The notes below the pieces were generated by a model. The model saw only the letters and a program-made list of their open reading frames with translations, ran no database searches and was not told the DNA's origin. The position numbers and the translations under genes are program-made. Shown here one piece after another: positions 53,248 through 61,237 of a stretch of DNA of 64,000 bases. Every line of letters starts with the position of its first letter. Position 1 is the stretch's first letter. The stretch is from Clostridium sp. 'White wine YQ' (GTDB lineage: Bacteria > Bacillota > Clostridia > Clostridiales > Clostridiaceae), in assembly GCF_028728205.1 (NCBI RefSeq), contig NZ_JAQYUU010000003.1, forward strand, positions 248,001-312,000, given 5' to 3'.

Positions 53248-53817
53248 ATGGAAAACTTAATTGAGCTTAACGTTAAAGAAACTAATAAAAATGCTCTTGA
53301 GCTAAAACTTATAAAAAAAGCAGTTAAGGGAGATTCTTCTGCATTTATTGAAACTATGAAAGTTTACAAAGGCTATCTTTATAGAACTGCCTATGCTTAT
53401 GTTAAGAGTGAAGAAGGTGCTTTAGAAGTTTTGCATGAATGTACTTATAATGCATTTCTTAACATAAAAACTCTAAGAAACGCACAATACTTTAAAACAT
53501 GGATTACTAGAATATTGATTAATACAGCTATTAAGTACTTAAGAAGAAATGAGAATATTTCATATATTAATGACACAATGGTACTTAAAGAACCAACATC
53601 AAATGTTTCCATAGAGGAAAAACTCGATTTGTATAATGCCATTGATTTGCTTAGAGAAAATTATAAAACTGTTATAATCCTTAAATATTTCAATGATTTA
53701 TCCATAGAGGAGATTTCTTCTATTATGGATATACCTCAGAATACAGTTAAGACTTATCTAAGAAGATCAAAAGATAATTTAAGTAAAATATTGATGGAGG
53801 GATACTTAGATGATTAA
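53248..53817 (+). CDS. ECF-family RNA polymerase sigma factor
   Basis: The 189-residue protein has region 2 (YLYRTAYAYVKSEEGALEVL, FKTWITRILINTAI) and region 4 (RENYKTVIILKYFNDLSIEE, NTVKTYLRRSKDNL). It is of the SigW/SigV-like stress type. AAAGGAG precedes the ATG. Its end overlaps the next gene by eight bases, a sign of coupled translation with its membrane partner. Confidence 0.93.
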   Translation: MENLIELNVKETNKNALELKLIKKAVKGDSSAFIETMKVYKGYLYRTAYAYVKSEEGALEVLHECTYNAFLNIKTLRNAQYFKTWITRILINTAIKYLRRNENISYINDTMVLKEPTSNVSIEEKLDLYNAIDLLRENYKTVIILKYFNDLSIEEISSIMDIPQNTVKTYLRRSKDNLSKILMEGYLDD

Positions 53818-54853
53818 TGAAAATTTTAATAATATACAAGTACCTGATGGTATAGATTCAACTATAGAAAATGCTGTTTTAAAAGCAGTTAATGATAAAA
53901 AGTTAAGAAAACCTAAAAAGATTAAAATTGCTTCCATTGCTGTTTCGGCAAGCTTTGCCGTATTATTTACCCTTGGTTATAGTAACCCTGCTTTTGCTGC
54001 AAAACTCCCTATAGTAGGAAGCGTTTTTGAATCTATCGAAAAAAATATATATTTCCCTGGAAACTATTCCGAATATTCTACTTCTGTAAATAAATCCGCA
54101 GTTTCTAATGGAATTAAAATAACCATGTCAGACATTCTTTGCGATGGTCAGTCACTATATGTAACCTATAAAATAGAAAGTCCAACCAAGTTTAAATATA
54201 CTTCTTGGGGCGACAAACCACTCACAATGAATCAACTAATGACTTCTGAAGCATATAAAAAAGTTAGTTTTTCAAACAAAGAATTAGATGATTCTGGATT
54301 TGCAGGACTTGAGGGGAAATTCCTAGACGAAAATACCTTTATAGGAATGGAGAAATATAATTTAGATTCTTTAGGTACGGATATACCAGACAATTTTGAT
54401 TTTCAAGTAAAACTAACTACTGTAGGAACTCACGGATTAAATATGAATGATAAAGATCAATATTTTGATGGTACATGGGCATTTAAAGTTCCTGTTAAGG
54501 TGGATAAATCTCTTATAAAGAATATAACTATTTCTGATGCTGAAGCAAATGGTCAAAAGATTCAATCCATTTCTACTACTCCATTTCAGCTAATGATTAA
54601 AACTTCTCATCCAAAAAATGATGCTGGAACTTTTAATGATATCAGAGTATATGATGATAAAGGAAATGAATTTAGACCTGATAGTGGCAGAATCGAAGAT
54701 GGTATAGAAACATCTTTATTCGCTGCTCCAAGTAAAGATACTAAGAGTATTAGGATTATAATTTATAAAGGAACTCTTAAGGAAGCCAGTTCTAATAATC
54801 CTAAAAATTTAAAAGATTTAATATTATTAGATAAAACTGTTCCACTAAACTAA
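53810..54853 (+). CDS. DUF4179 membrane protein, probable anti-sigma factor
   Basis: The 347-residue protein has a short cytoplasmic N-terminus (1-38), a membrane helix (about 42-64) and a large extracellular part that begins with the DUF4179 segment (AAKLPIVGSVFESIEKN) and continues as beta-rich domains. Proteins of this type follow ECF sigma genes and are taken as their anti-sigma factors. The cytoplasmic part is short and lacks the zinc HxxxCxxC motif, so sigma binding is inferred from context only. Confidence 0.82.
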   Translation: MINENFNNIQVPDGIDSTIENAVLKAVNDKKLRKPKKIKIASIAVSASFAVLFTLGYSNPAFAAKLPIVGSVFESIEKNIYFPGNYSEYSTSVNKSAVSNGIKITMSDILCDGQSLYVTYKIESPTKFKYTSWGDKPLTMNQLMTSEAYKKVSFSNKELDDSGFAGLEGKFLDENTFIGMEKYNLDSLGTDIPDNFDFQVKLTTVGTHGLNMNDKDQYFDGTWAFKVPVKVDKSLIKNITISDAEANGQKIQSISTTPFQLMIKTSHPKNDAGTFNDIRVYDDKGNEFRPDSGRIEDGIETSLFAAPSKDTKSIRIIIYKGTLKEASSNNPKNLKDLILLDKTVPLN

Positions 54854-54859
54854 ATTATA

Positions 54860-54890
54860 AAAAGCCAGGCTCATATGCCTGGCTTTTATT
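54860..54890. terminator. Bidirectional terminator, DUF4179 gene / Crp-type gene
   Basis: Perfect 11-base arms (54860-54870, 54877-54887) around six bases. The stop codon of the minus-strand gene (54886) lies in it. Confidence 0.9.
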
Positions 54891-55584
54891 TATATACATC
54901 AGAAGAAAGACTCTCTAAAAGTTTTTCATTTATCACTTCATAATAAGTATTCTTCTTTTTTATTACTCCCTTATTACACAAAATATTTAAAGTTCTAAGT
55001 AAATGCCTATAACTTGTTCCTAAAAGCTCAGCTATTTCTGTAAGATTTTCTTGAAATTTAAGTACCTCTTCTCCATCTATATTGGCTTTTTCTTTAGTCT
55101 CTAATATATATCTAGCAAGCCTATTTTCTAGCGGATAAAGCAAATTAACTGAACTCTTTTTAGAGGAAACATGTAATTTTTCACTTAAGGATTCGCAGGC
55201 AAATCTTAAGAAATTCACATCATTTAATAGCTCATCCTTTGCTTTATTTAGAGGGATTCTTATGCAATAAGTATCTGATATAATCTGTACATTTGTGGAT
55301 GCCCCTATAGAGTAAAATAATTCTAGGTCACCAAGTACTGCAAAATCTTCACAGAAGCTAAGTAGCAAAGATTTTCCGTTACTTAGTGTAGTAAACACTT
55401 TTGCTTTTCCTGATATAAATAGATATATACTTGTGAATTCCTCTCCTTCTCTACAAATATATTCCCCTTTTGTAAAGAGTATAAGCTCCATGTATCGTCT
55501 CATATCTTTAGAAAATATTTTATTAATTTTATATTTATGAATTAACTTATCTAATTTTTTTATGTCTTCTATTTTTATCATCAT
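54886..55584 (-). CDS. Crp/Fnr-family regulator (YeiL-like)
   Basis: The 232-residue protein has an N-terminal cyclic-nucleotide-type beta barrel (about 20-135, GEYICREGEEFTSIYLFISG) and a C-terminal helix-turn-helix (NLTEIAELLGTSYRHLLRTL). No cysteine cluster for an Fnr-type Fe-S centre is seen. It is divergent from the YdcZ pair, which it probably controls through the palindrome at 55618-55633. Two adjacent ATGs (55584, 55581) are possible starts. Confidence 0.88.
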   Translation of the reverse strand: MMIKIEDIKKLDKLIHKYKINKIFSKDMRRYMELILFTKGEYICREGEEFTSIYLFISGKAKVFTTLSNGKSLLLSFCEDFAVLGDLELFYSIGASTNVQIISDTYCIRIPLNKAKDELLNDVNFLRFACESLSEKLHVSSKKSSVNLLYPLENRLARYILETKEKANIDGEEVLKFQENLTEIAELLGTSYRHLLRTLNILCNKGVIKKKNTYYEVINEKLLESLSSDVYK

Positions 55585-55617
55585 TTACTTCCTTAATGAA
55601 AATATTCTTTCTTTTAA

Positions 55618-55633
55618 TATGACATATGTCCTA
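55618..55633. promoter_or_regulatory. Crp-type operator between the regulator and transporter genes
   Basis: TATGACATATGTCCTA is a 16-base palindrome with one mismatch; the ten-base core GACATATGTC is perfect. It lies in the divergent promoter region. Confidence 0.5.
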
Positions 55634-55687
55634 CTTATTTTCAATAATACCATGATAAATTAAAGTTATAAATTAAGGAGGAACAAT

Positions 55688-56110
55688 ATGAATAATTTAT
55701 ACGCTACATTATTTGGCATCCTAGCATCTATAATGATTCTTTTTAATGGAACCTTGGGGAATCTGACTGGAAACTATACTTCAAGTGTAATTATACACTT
55801 AGTTGGACTTATCTCTATTTGCATTATTCTTTTAGTTAACAAAGCAAAGTTTAAACTTCAAAAAAGCACTCCCCTATATCTTTATTGCGCTGGAGTTATT
55901 GGAGTATTTACTGTACTTTTTAATAACGTAAGTGTTTTAAATCTTGGTGTTGCTTTAACTTTAGCTTTAGGATTGTTAGGACAATCCTTAACTTCAATAA
56001 TATTTGACCATTTTGGTTTTATGGGTACCAATGTCGTGAAGTTTGAAAAGAAAAAAATTATTGGATTTATAATTATTGCTTTAGGAATATTTATAATGAC
56101 AGTTTATTAA
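55688..56110 (+). CDS. Small DMT-family transporter subunit (YdcZ/DUF606)
   Basis: The 140-residue protein has five hydrophobic helices; LYATLFGILASIMILFNGTLGN, LNLGVALTLALGLLGQSLTS and DHFGFMG are typical of YdcZ proteins. It pairs with the next gene, probably as a heterodimeric exporter of a small molecule. GGAGG precedes the ATG. Confidence 0.88.
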   Translation: MNNLYATLFGILASIMILFNGTLGNLTGNYTSSVIIHLVGLISICIILLVNKAKFKLQKSTPLYLYCAGVIGVFTVLFNNVSVLNLGVALTLALGLLGQSLTSIIFDHFGFMGTNVVKFEKKKIIGFIIIALGIFIMTVY

Positions 56111-56123
56111 TGGAGGTTTTTTT

Positions 56124-56594
56124 ATGCTATATATAATTCTTTCAGTTTTGGCTGGAGTTTCTATAGTTCTCTCAAGAGTCATAAACTCAAATTTATCCAA
56201 AAAAATTGGCCTTTTTCAAGGAACTTTTTTCAACTACTTAACTGGATTAAGCTTTTCAGTAATTATACTAGTTATTAGTAAAGATGGCTTTAATACAAAT
56301 GCTATTTTCTCAGGAAATATTCCCTTCCAAGCCTATCTTGGAGGTTTTTTAGGAGTGCTATTTGTTGCTTTTTCAAGCTATATAACGCCTAAAATGTCTG
56401 CTTTTTATTTAACATTATTTACATTCGTAGGGCAATTACTTGGAGGAATAGTCATTGATTACTTCTCATTAAATATATTATCTATGGGAAAAATTATAGG
56501 CGGTGTCTTAGTTCTTATAGGACTTTCCTATAACTTGTTTATAGACAAGAAAGCTGAATCTGATGTAATTGCTGGTACAAGCTCTGCAGAATAA
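56124..56594 (+). CDS. Small DMT-family transporter subunit (YdcZ/DUF606)
   Basis: The 156-residue protein has five helices, with the same family segments as its neighbour (VLSRVINSNLSKKIGLFQGT, FVGQLLGGIVIDYF). It is 13 bases downstream of the first subunit. The two genes together resemble a split, full-length DMT carrier. Confidence 0.88.
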   Translation: MLYIILSVLAGVSIVLSRVINSNLSKKIGLFQGTFFNYLTGLSFSVIILVISKDGFNTNAIFSGNIPFQAYLGGFLGVLFVAFSSYITPKMSAFYLTLFTFVGQLLGGIVIDYFSLNILSMGKIIGGVLVLIGLSYNLFIDKKAESDVIAGTSSAE

Positions 56595-56620
56595 TATGTG
56601 CGTATTATCACCAGTTCCTT

Positions 56621-57769
56621 TTTATACAAATGTGTTTGCATTAAGTGTTGATGGTGCTTCCCTTATAAATTTATACAAGCTAAAAATATGCTTTATTGAT
56701 TAACCTCATCGATCTATGTCAAGAATTCAAATAGATGATTTTAGGAGATGATTTATTTGAATCACTTGGCTACATATTTCAGAAGAATGTTTCTAAAAGC
56801 TGAAGACATTTTTACTAAAGTCCAAATTGATGAAATCATGAAAAGTATTAAGCCTAACTATCCCCATGAATGTCCTAGATGTAATAGTAAATGTATAAAT
56901 AGAAACGGCAAAACAAAACTTAAAAGGCAACGATATATTTGTAAAGCCTGCGGAAAGAGCTTTTCAGAGACAACTGGTTCTCCATTTATGTATAGCAAGA
57001 AACCTCTAGAAACTTGGATAAAATATATATTTTGCATTAAAGAAAACCTACCTCTTAGAGATACTTCAAGGTTACTTGGAATTAACTTAAGCACAAGCTT
57101 CTTCTGGAGACATAAAATCTTAAGCGTCGTTGGTGCGGAATTAGAAAGTCCATTTCTCTCAAATGTTATAGAATTACACGAACTAAAATTGAAAGAAAAT
57201 TTCAAAGGAAATCATTCAAGAAAACTACTACCTCCACTTAATGAAAGAGATTCCATATTAATATTAAGTTCTAAGGATTCATTTAACAATTCACTCTTTA
57301 AACCCTCATGTAAAAATGTAGTTACAAGAGAGGTTTTAGATGATATTCTTGTTCCCATTATTAAGAATGGTACAATTCTTGGAACACCAAGGAACCCTTT
57401 GTACATTAAGTTTGCAAAAGATAATAATCTTAAACTTTCAATGTATGGAAGTCTTTCATATTTGAGGGATGGAGTAAATTTGGGTAATGCTAAAAAACAA
57501 TCTATAGATTTCAAGCGTTTCTTATATGTTTATTCTGGCGTAGCTAGTAAGTATTTAAGTTACTATATTAACTTATTTATTTTAAAATCTATCGATGCTG
57601 AAAATTTAGTAAAAGAAATATTTAATAAGCTTTTATTTGGTCTAAGGCAGCTGAAAATTAATTGTTTTGATAAGGTTCAATATAGTGGTGCCTTGAAGGC
57701 TTCTTAAAATGTTGGTGATGGTTTTGAATCTAAATTTATCAACACTTAACGCGAACAGAATTGTATAAA
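56621..57769 (+). mobile_element. IS1595-like insertion element with inverted ends
   Basis: Left end 56621-56652 and right end 57738-57769 are inverted repeats of 32 bases with 28 matches. Both begin TTTATACAA and end TTAAGTGTTGAT. The transposase-like gene lies between them on the plus strand. Clear eight-base target duplications were not seen, so the insertion is old or the ends are set slightly wrong. Confidence 0.75.
56757..57707 (+). CDS. IS1595-like transposase, catalytic residues apparently lost
   Basis: The protein (about 316 aa) has an N-terminal zinc ribbon (CPRCNSKC, CKACGKSF), a helix-turn-helix (LPLRDTSRLLGINLSTSFFW) and a C-terminal part alignable with the ISXO2-like domain (NFKGNHSRK, GVASKYLSYYINLF). 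The first catalytic Asp region, VE-x-DET in active members, reads IELHELK, and no clear second Asp was found where expected. The frame is whole, without stops. TTG at 56757 is well spaced from AGGAG; an ATG at 56748 overlaps that site. Confidence 0.72.
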   Translation: MNHLATYFRRMFLKAEDIFTKVQIDEIMKSIKPNYPHECPRCNSKCINRNGKTKLKRQRYICKACGKSFSETTGSPFMYSKKPLETWIKYIFCIKENLPLRDTSRLLGINLSTSFFWRHKILSVVGAELESPFLSNVIELHELKLKENFKGNHSRKLLPPLNERDSILILSSKDSFNNSLFKPSCKNVVTREVLDDILVPIIKNGTILGTPRNPLYIKFAKDNNLKLSMYGSLSYLRDGVNLGNAKKQSIDFKRFLYVYSGVASKYLSYYINLFILKSIDAENLVKEIFNKLLFGLRQLKINCFDKVQYSGALKAS

Positions 57770-57797
57770 GCAAAGCAAGAGAAAATAATAGCATAAA

Positions 57798-57838
57798 TAA
57801 AGAACCCCTGAAATTACAAATAATTATCAGAGATTCTA
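57798..57838 (-). terminator. Terminator after the queuosine operon
   Basis: Ten-base arms (57802-57811, 57827-57836), with two G-U pairs, are followed by TTCTTTATTTAT on the minus strand. Confidence 0.7.
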
Positions 57839-57845
57839 AATTTAG

Positions 57846-58355
57846 TTATCTATTATCTATTTTTTCTGGGTACATATCATGTTGGAATAGACGATTCTTA
57901 GCCATTTCTTCAAACATTGTACCTTTTTTGCCATAATTGCAATATGGATCTATGCTTATTCCACCTCTTGGTGTGAACTTGCCCCAAACTTCAATGTACT
58001 TTGGATCCATTATCTTAATTAAATCTTTCATTATTATGTTTACGCAGTCCTCATGGAAATCTCCGTGATTTCTGAAGCTAAACAAATATAACTTTAAGGC
58101 TTTGCTCTCCACCATCTTTTGACCAGGTATATAGCTTATATATATTGTTGCAAAATCTGGTTGACCAGTCATAGGACAAAGACTTGTGAACTCTGGGCAA
58201 TTAAACTTTACAAAATAATCATTGTCTGGATGTTTATTATCAAATACTTCTAAAATACTTGGATCATATTGTGTTTTATATTTTGTACCTTGATTTCCTA
58301 GTAAACTAATTCCTTCTAGTTCTTCTTTACTTCTGCCTTCAAATTGCTTTTCCAT
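57846..58355 (-). CDS. queF: NADPH-dependent preQ0 reductase
   Basis: The 169-residue unimodular QueF has the catalytic Cys in [10 protein letters not shown], the NADPH region [20 protein letters not shown] and SIDPYCNYG. It reduces the nitrile of preQ0 to the amine of preQ1, using two NADPH. It is the last gene of the operon; the T-fold is shared with FolE. Confidence 0.96.
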   Translation of the reverse strand: MEKQFEGRSKEELEGISLLGNQGTKYKTQYDPSILEVFDNKHPDNDYFVKFNCPEFTSLCPMTGQPDFATIYISYIPGQKMVESKALKLYLFSFRNHGDFHEDCVNIIMKDLIKIMDPKYIEVWGKFTPRGGISIDPYCNYGKKGTMFEEMAKNRLFQHDMYPEKIDNR

Positions 58356-58367
58356 AAATCAAGCCTC

Positions 58368-59024
58368 CTACTTATTTTTTGAATTTAAATAATCATCTAA
58401 GCCTCTTTTTCTAAGCTTACAAGATGGACATTCTCCGCAACCATCTCCAATTATTCCATTGTAGCAAGTTAATGTTTTTTCTCTTATATATTCTAATGCT
58501 CCCATTTCATCTGCCATCTTCCAAGTTTCTTCTTTATTAATCCACATAATTGGAGTGTGAATTACAAATTGATAATCCATTGCAAGATTTAAGGTTACAT
58601 TTAATGACTTGATAAAGATATCTCTACAATCTGGATATCCACTAAAATCTGTTTCACATACTCCTGTAATTAAATTACGTGCACCCTTTTGCTTTGCAAA
58701 AACTGCTGCAAAGGTTAAAAATAACATGTTCCTTCCATCCACAAAAGTAGTAGGAAGTTCTCCTTCTTCTCCTGCTTTTATTTCAATATCACTTCTAGTT
58801 AATGCATTTGGAGCTAACTGTCCTAATAACTTCATATCTAAGATATGGTGCTCTACCTCTAGTTCCTTTGCTATGTTTTTTGCACATTCAAGCTCTAAAG
58901 AATGTTTTTGATTGTAATCAAAAGAAACTGCAATTACCTCTTTAAAATGCTTCTTTGCCCAAAATAAACAGGTTGTGGAATCTTGTCCACCACTAAAAAC
59001 TACTACTGCTTTCTCATTTCTCAT
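58368..59024 (-). CDS. queC: 7-cyano-7-deazaguanine synthase
   Basis: The 218-residue protein has the PP-loop SGGQDSTTC near the N-terminus and a C-terminal Zn site [13 protein letters not shown] (with the upstream CYNG). It changes 7-carboxy-7-deazaguanine to preQ0 with ATP and ammonia. Confidence 0.97.
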   Translation of the reverse strand: MRNEKAVVVFSGGQDSTTCLFWAKKHFKEVIAVSFDYNQKHSLELECAKNIAKELEVEHHILDMKLLGQLAPNALTRSDIEIKAGEEGELPTTFVDGRNMLFLTFAAVFAKQKGARNLITGVCETDFSGYPDCRDIFIKSLNVTLNLAMDYQFVIHTPIMWINKEETWKMADEMGALEYIREKTLTCYNGIIGDGCGECPSCKLRKRGLDDYLNSKNK

Positions 59025-59042
59025 CTTCTCTTATCTCCTTCA

Positions 59043-59633
59043 CTAAAGTAATAATAAAAATTCTTGTCTTAAACTATCCTTTTTATCAAATTCTCCTCTA
59101 AATACTGTGGTTTTAGTAACTGACCCTGGCTTTTTAACTCCTCTTGAAGTCATACAGCTATGCTCACCTTCTACAATTACTGCAATATCCTTAGAATCTG
59201 TAGCCATTTCAATAACATCTGCAATATCCATAGCTATTCTTTCTTGAAGCTGAAGTCTTTTTCCAACCATCTCAGCAATTCTTGCAATTTTACTAAGTCC
59301 AATTACCTTTTCATTTGGTATATATCCAACTGACACTTTCATATTGTACATAAGGGCTATGTGATGCTCACAGTAACTAAATATAGGAATATCTTTTACA
59401 ATAACCATATTTTTATGCTTCTCAAGAGCAAAATCCTCTTCCTCAAATGTAACTCCAAACTTTTCAGCTATCTCTTCATTGGAATAAAGCATTCCTTCAA
59501 AAACTTCCTCAAACATTTTTGCCACTCTCTTTGGAGTATCCTTTAATCCTTCTCTGTCAGGATTATCTCCTAGGGCAATAAGAATTTCTCTTATATTTTT
59601 CTCAATAGACTTCTTATCTATTTCCTTCTTCAT
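59043..59633 (-). CDS. folE: GTP cyclohydrolase I
   Basis: The 196-residue protein has the FolE T-fold motifs [24 protein letters not shown] and [14 protein letters not shown], with the Zn Cys and His. It makes dihydroneopterin triphosphate from GTP, the shared first step of folate and queuosine synthesis. In this operon it feeds queD. Confidence 0.97.
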   Translation of the reverse strand: MKKEIDKKSIEKNIREILIALGDNPDREGLKDTPKRVAKMFEEVFEGMLYSNEEIAEKFGVTFEEEDFALEKHKNMVIVKDIPIFSYCEHHIALMYNMKVSVGYIPNEKVIGLSKIARIAEMVGKRLQLQERIAMDIADVIEMATDSKDIAVIVEGEHSCMTSRGVKKPGSVTKTTVFRGEFDKKDSLRQEFLLLL

Positions 59634-59636
59634 ATT

Positions 59637-60299
59637 CTAAACCCCCCTAGTTTCTGGTGACCATATTATCTTATGTAATTGAATTTGTAACCTTATGTTA
59701 TTCATTTTATGTTCTTTCATAAACTCGACTATTTCTACTGGCTTAATTTTTGTAGTTATCGGACTAAAATAAACTAAACAACTTTCAATTAATTTATATT
59801 TCTCTACTACTTCTCTAGCTTTTTCTAGATCTTCCATTGATTCAATAACAAATTTGCATACGTCTATATTTCTAAGATTTTCATAATTCTTAGTATCCAT
59901 CTTTTGTTCCATTTTACTACTTGGCAATTTATAATCTAAAATAAAAATTACATTATCTATTTTTTCATATTTGTAAACTGGCATTGAGCCATTTGTTTCT
60001 ATATGAATTAACAATTCTTTATCCTTTGATAAAAAATATATAAGTTCTTCTATGCCTTCTTGAATTAATGGTTCTCCCCCTGTCAGGGTAACATTTTTAG
60101 CTCCATTATCTTTTATAAATTGGTAGATATCTTCTTTAGTTAAAGCTTCCCCTTTTACAGACTTAGGAATGGAATAAGCTGTATCACACCATAAACATGC
60201 AAGATTACATCCTCCGAATCTTATAAATGTTGCAAGCTCTCCAGCAGTTGGCCCTTCTCCATCAATTGATAAGAACTTTTCAATTACGTTATATACCAT
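59637..60299 (-). CDS. queE: 7-carboxy-7-deazaguanine synthase (radical SAM)
   Basis: The 220-residue protein has the radical SAM cluster motif CNLACLWC (CX3CX2C, inside GGCNLACLWCDTAY), the SAM-binding TLTGGEPL, and the N-terminal FLSIDGEGPTAGELATFIRF. It contracts the ring of 6-carboxy-tetrahydropterin. It abuts queD at its 5' end. Confidence 0.96.
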   Translation of the reverse strand: MVYNVIEKFLSIDGEGPTAGELATFIRFGGCNLACLWCDTAYSIPKSVKGEALTKEDIYQFIKDNGAKNVTLTGGEPLIQEGIEELIYFLSKDKELLIHIETNGSMPVYKYEKIDNVIFILDYKLPSSKMEQKMDTKNYENLRNIDVCKFVIESMEDLEKAREVVEKYKLIESCLVYFSPITTKIKPVEIVEFMKEHKMNNIRLQIQLHKIIWSPETRGV

Positions 60300-60731
60300 C
60301 TACTCATCCTCCCTATAAATACAGCTATTAGTAGGAGTTTCAAAAAGTTCAACTTCGTAAATATCTATTCCTTTTTCCTTTATCTTATTAAAAATATCTC
60401 TAGACATTTCTTCAGCCGTAGGTCTATATGGTACTAAGAAGTATTCAAAATTTTGTGGTGTTCCTTCTAAACGCTTGATTAAATCCCTACCAATTTCATC
60501 GTCTTCTATGATTAACTTGTGATCGAATAAATCGTGAATCTCCTTAAGTGCTACCTTTATATAATTGAAATCTTCAACCATTGCACGATTTGTTCCAGAT
60601 TCCTTTAACTTATTACCCTTAACTTTTATAACTAATCTATATCTATGTCCATGTATATTGGCACACTTGCCATTGTATCCTCCCAAATAATGCGATGAAT
60701 CAAATCCAATTTCACTTTTTAAAATAAACAT
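60300..60731 (-). CDS. queD: 6-carboxy-5,6,7,8-tetrahydropterin synthase
   Basis: The protein (143 aa from the ATG at 60731, preceded by GGAGG) is of the PTPS/QueD family: FDSSHYLGGYNGKCANIHGHRY with Zn His and the active Cys, DFNYIK and PTAEEMSRDIF. It is the first gene of the operon behind the preQ1 riboswitch. The frame opens at a TTG (60743) that overlaps the ribosome site. Confidence 0.96.
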   Translation of the reverse strand: MFILKSEIGFDSSHYLGGYNGKCANIHGHRYRLVIKVKGNKLKESGTNRAMVEDFNYIKVALKEIHDLFDHKLIIEDDEIGRDLIKRLEGTPQNFEYFLVPYRPTAEEMSRDIFNKIKEKGIDIYEVELFETPTNSCIYREDE

Positions 60732-60761
60732 AAAATCCTCCAAATTTTAATTTTTACAAAT

Positions 60762-60783
60762 AAAAAAGGGCGCAAGGGCGCCC
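60762..60783 (-). terminator. Expression-platform terminator just before queD
   Basis: GGGCGC (60768-60773) and GCGCCC (60778-60783) form a GC-rich stem with a four-base loop and six Ts on the minus strand, directly upstream of the queD ribosome site. Confidence 0.85.
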
Positions 60784-60795
60784 AAATAATATGCA

Positions 60796-60852
60796 CAAAA
60801 AAAAGAGAAAACACCTACTTCATACAATAGTATGAGGAGAGCTTTCCCACTT
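60796..60852 (-). terminator. Second terminator-like hairpin in the queD leader
   Basis: On the minus strand a long imperfect stem capped by CATAC-TATT-GTATG (60822-60835) is followed by TCTCTTTTTTTT. It precedes the strong terminator at 60762-60783. Confidence 0.5.
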
Positions 60853-60897
60853 TAAACACGTCAAAAATAACTATTTTGTTCATATAAATAGTAATCG

Positions 60898-60936
60898 CCT
60901 AGTTTTATTTTACGACAGGAAGCTTACGAACTGTCC
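60898..60936 (-). promoter_or_regulatory. preQ1-I riboswitch aptamer
   Basis: On the minus strand GGACAG, loop TTCGTAAGCTTC, CTGTC and the A-rich tail GTAAAATAAAACTAGG give the compact class I preQ1 fold (P1 60931-60935 with 60914-60918, then tail for the pseudoknot). It is placed right at the transcript start of the queuosine operon. Confidence 0.82.
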
Positions 60937-60953
60937 TATTTAGTTTTAAATTA

Positions 60954-60982
60954 GTTATACCAGAAAATTCATAATTAATCAA
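60954..60982 (-). promoter_or_regulatory. Promoter of the queuosine operon
   Basis: TTGATT (60982-60977), a 17-base spacer and TATAAC (60959-60954) on the minus strand. The start point would lie about ten bases before the aptamer. Confidence 0.7.
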
Positions 60983-60997
60983 CGGTATAAATTAACA

Positions 60998-61191
60998 TAT
61001 AAAAAATCGTCAAGGCGATTATGAGCCGTCGATTTTTTCCTCGCATCTGCCTTTCCAAACGCATGTGAGGAAAAACTGGCAGGCGACTAATTCTATTTTT
61101 TACTCTTTAGGGGAAATCCATAATTTTTTTATAGGAAATTTATAATGTTATCCTCCACCTTAAAATAATATAAATTCCTAAAGAGTAAAAA
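60998..61191. other. Structured noncoding region between chemoreceptor and queuosine operon
   Basis: Two sets of inverted repeats fill this gap. One is AATCG...CGATT near 61006-61035, flanked by the TTTTTCCTC/GAGGAAAAA pair (about 61033-61076) and CTGCC/GGCAG. The other is a perfect 15-base pair at 61097-61111 and 61177-61191 (TTTTTACTCTTTAGG and its inverse) enclosing 65 bases. No ORF with a start site was seen. It could be a small RNA gene with terminators; family unknown. Confidence 0.4.
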
Positions 61192-61220
61192 AATATGGGG
61201 GCCAATAAATTATGACCCCA
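61189..61220 (-). terminator. Terminator after the chemoreceptor
   Basis: TGGGG (61196-61200) and CCCCA (61216-61220) close a stem, with TATTTTTTTAC after it on the minus strand. Confidence 0.7.
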
Positions 61221-61237
61221 ATAATTATTTAGTAAGA

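Noticed and set aside
56748-57707. IS1595-like frame as an ordinary active transposase gene
   Set aside because: Catalytic acid positions seem absent, so it is listed as probably inactive instead.
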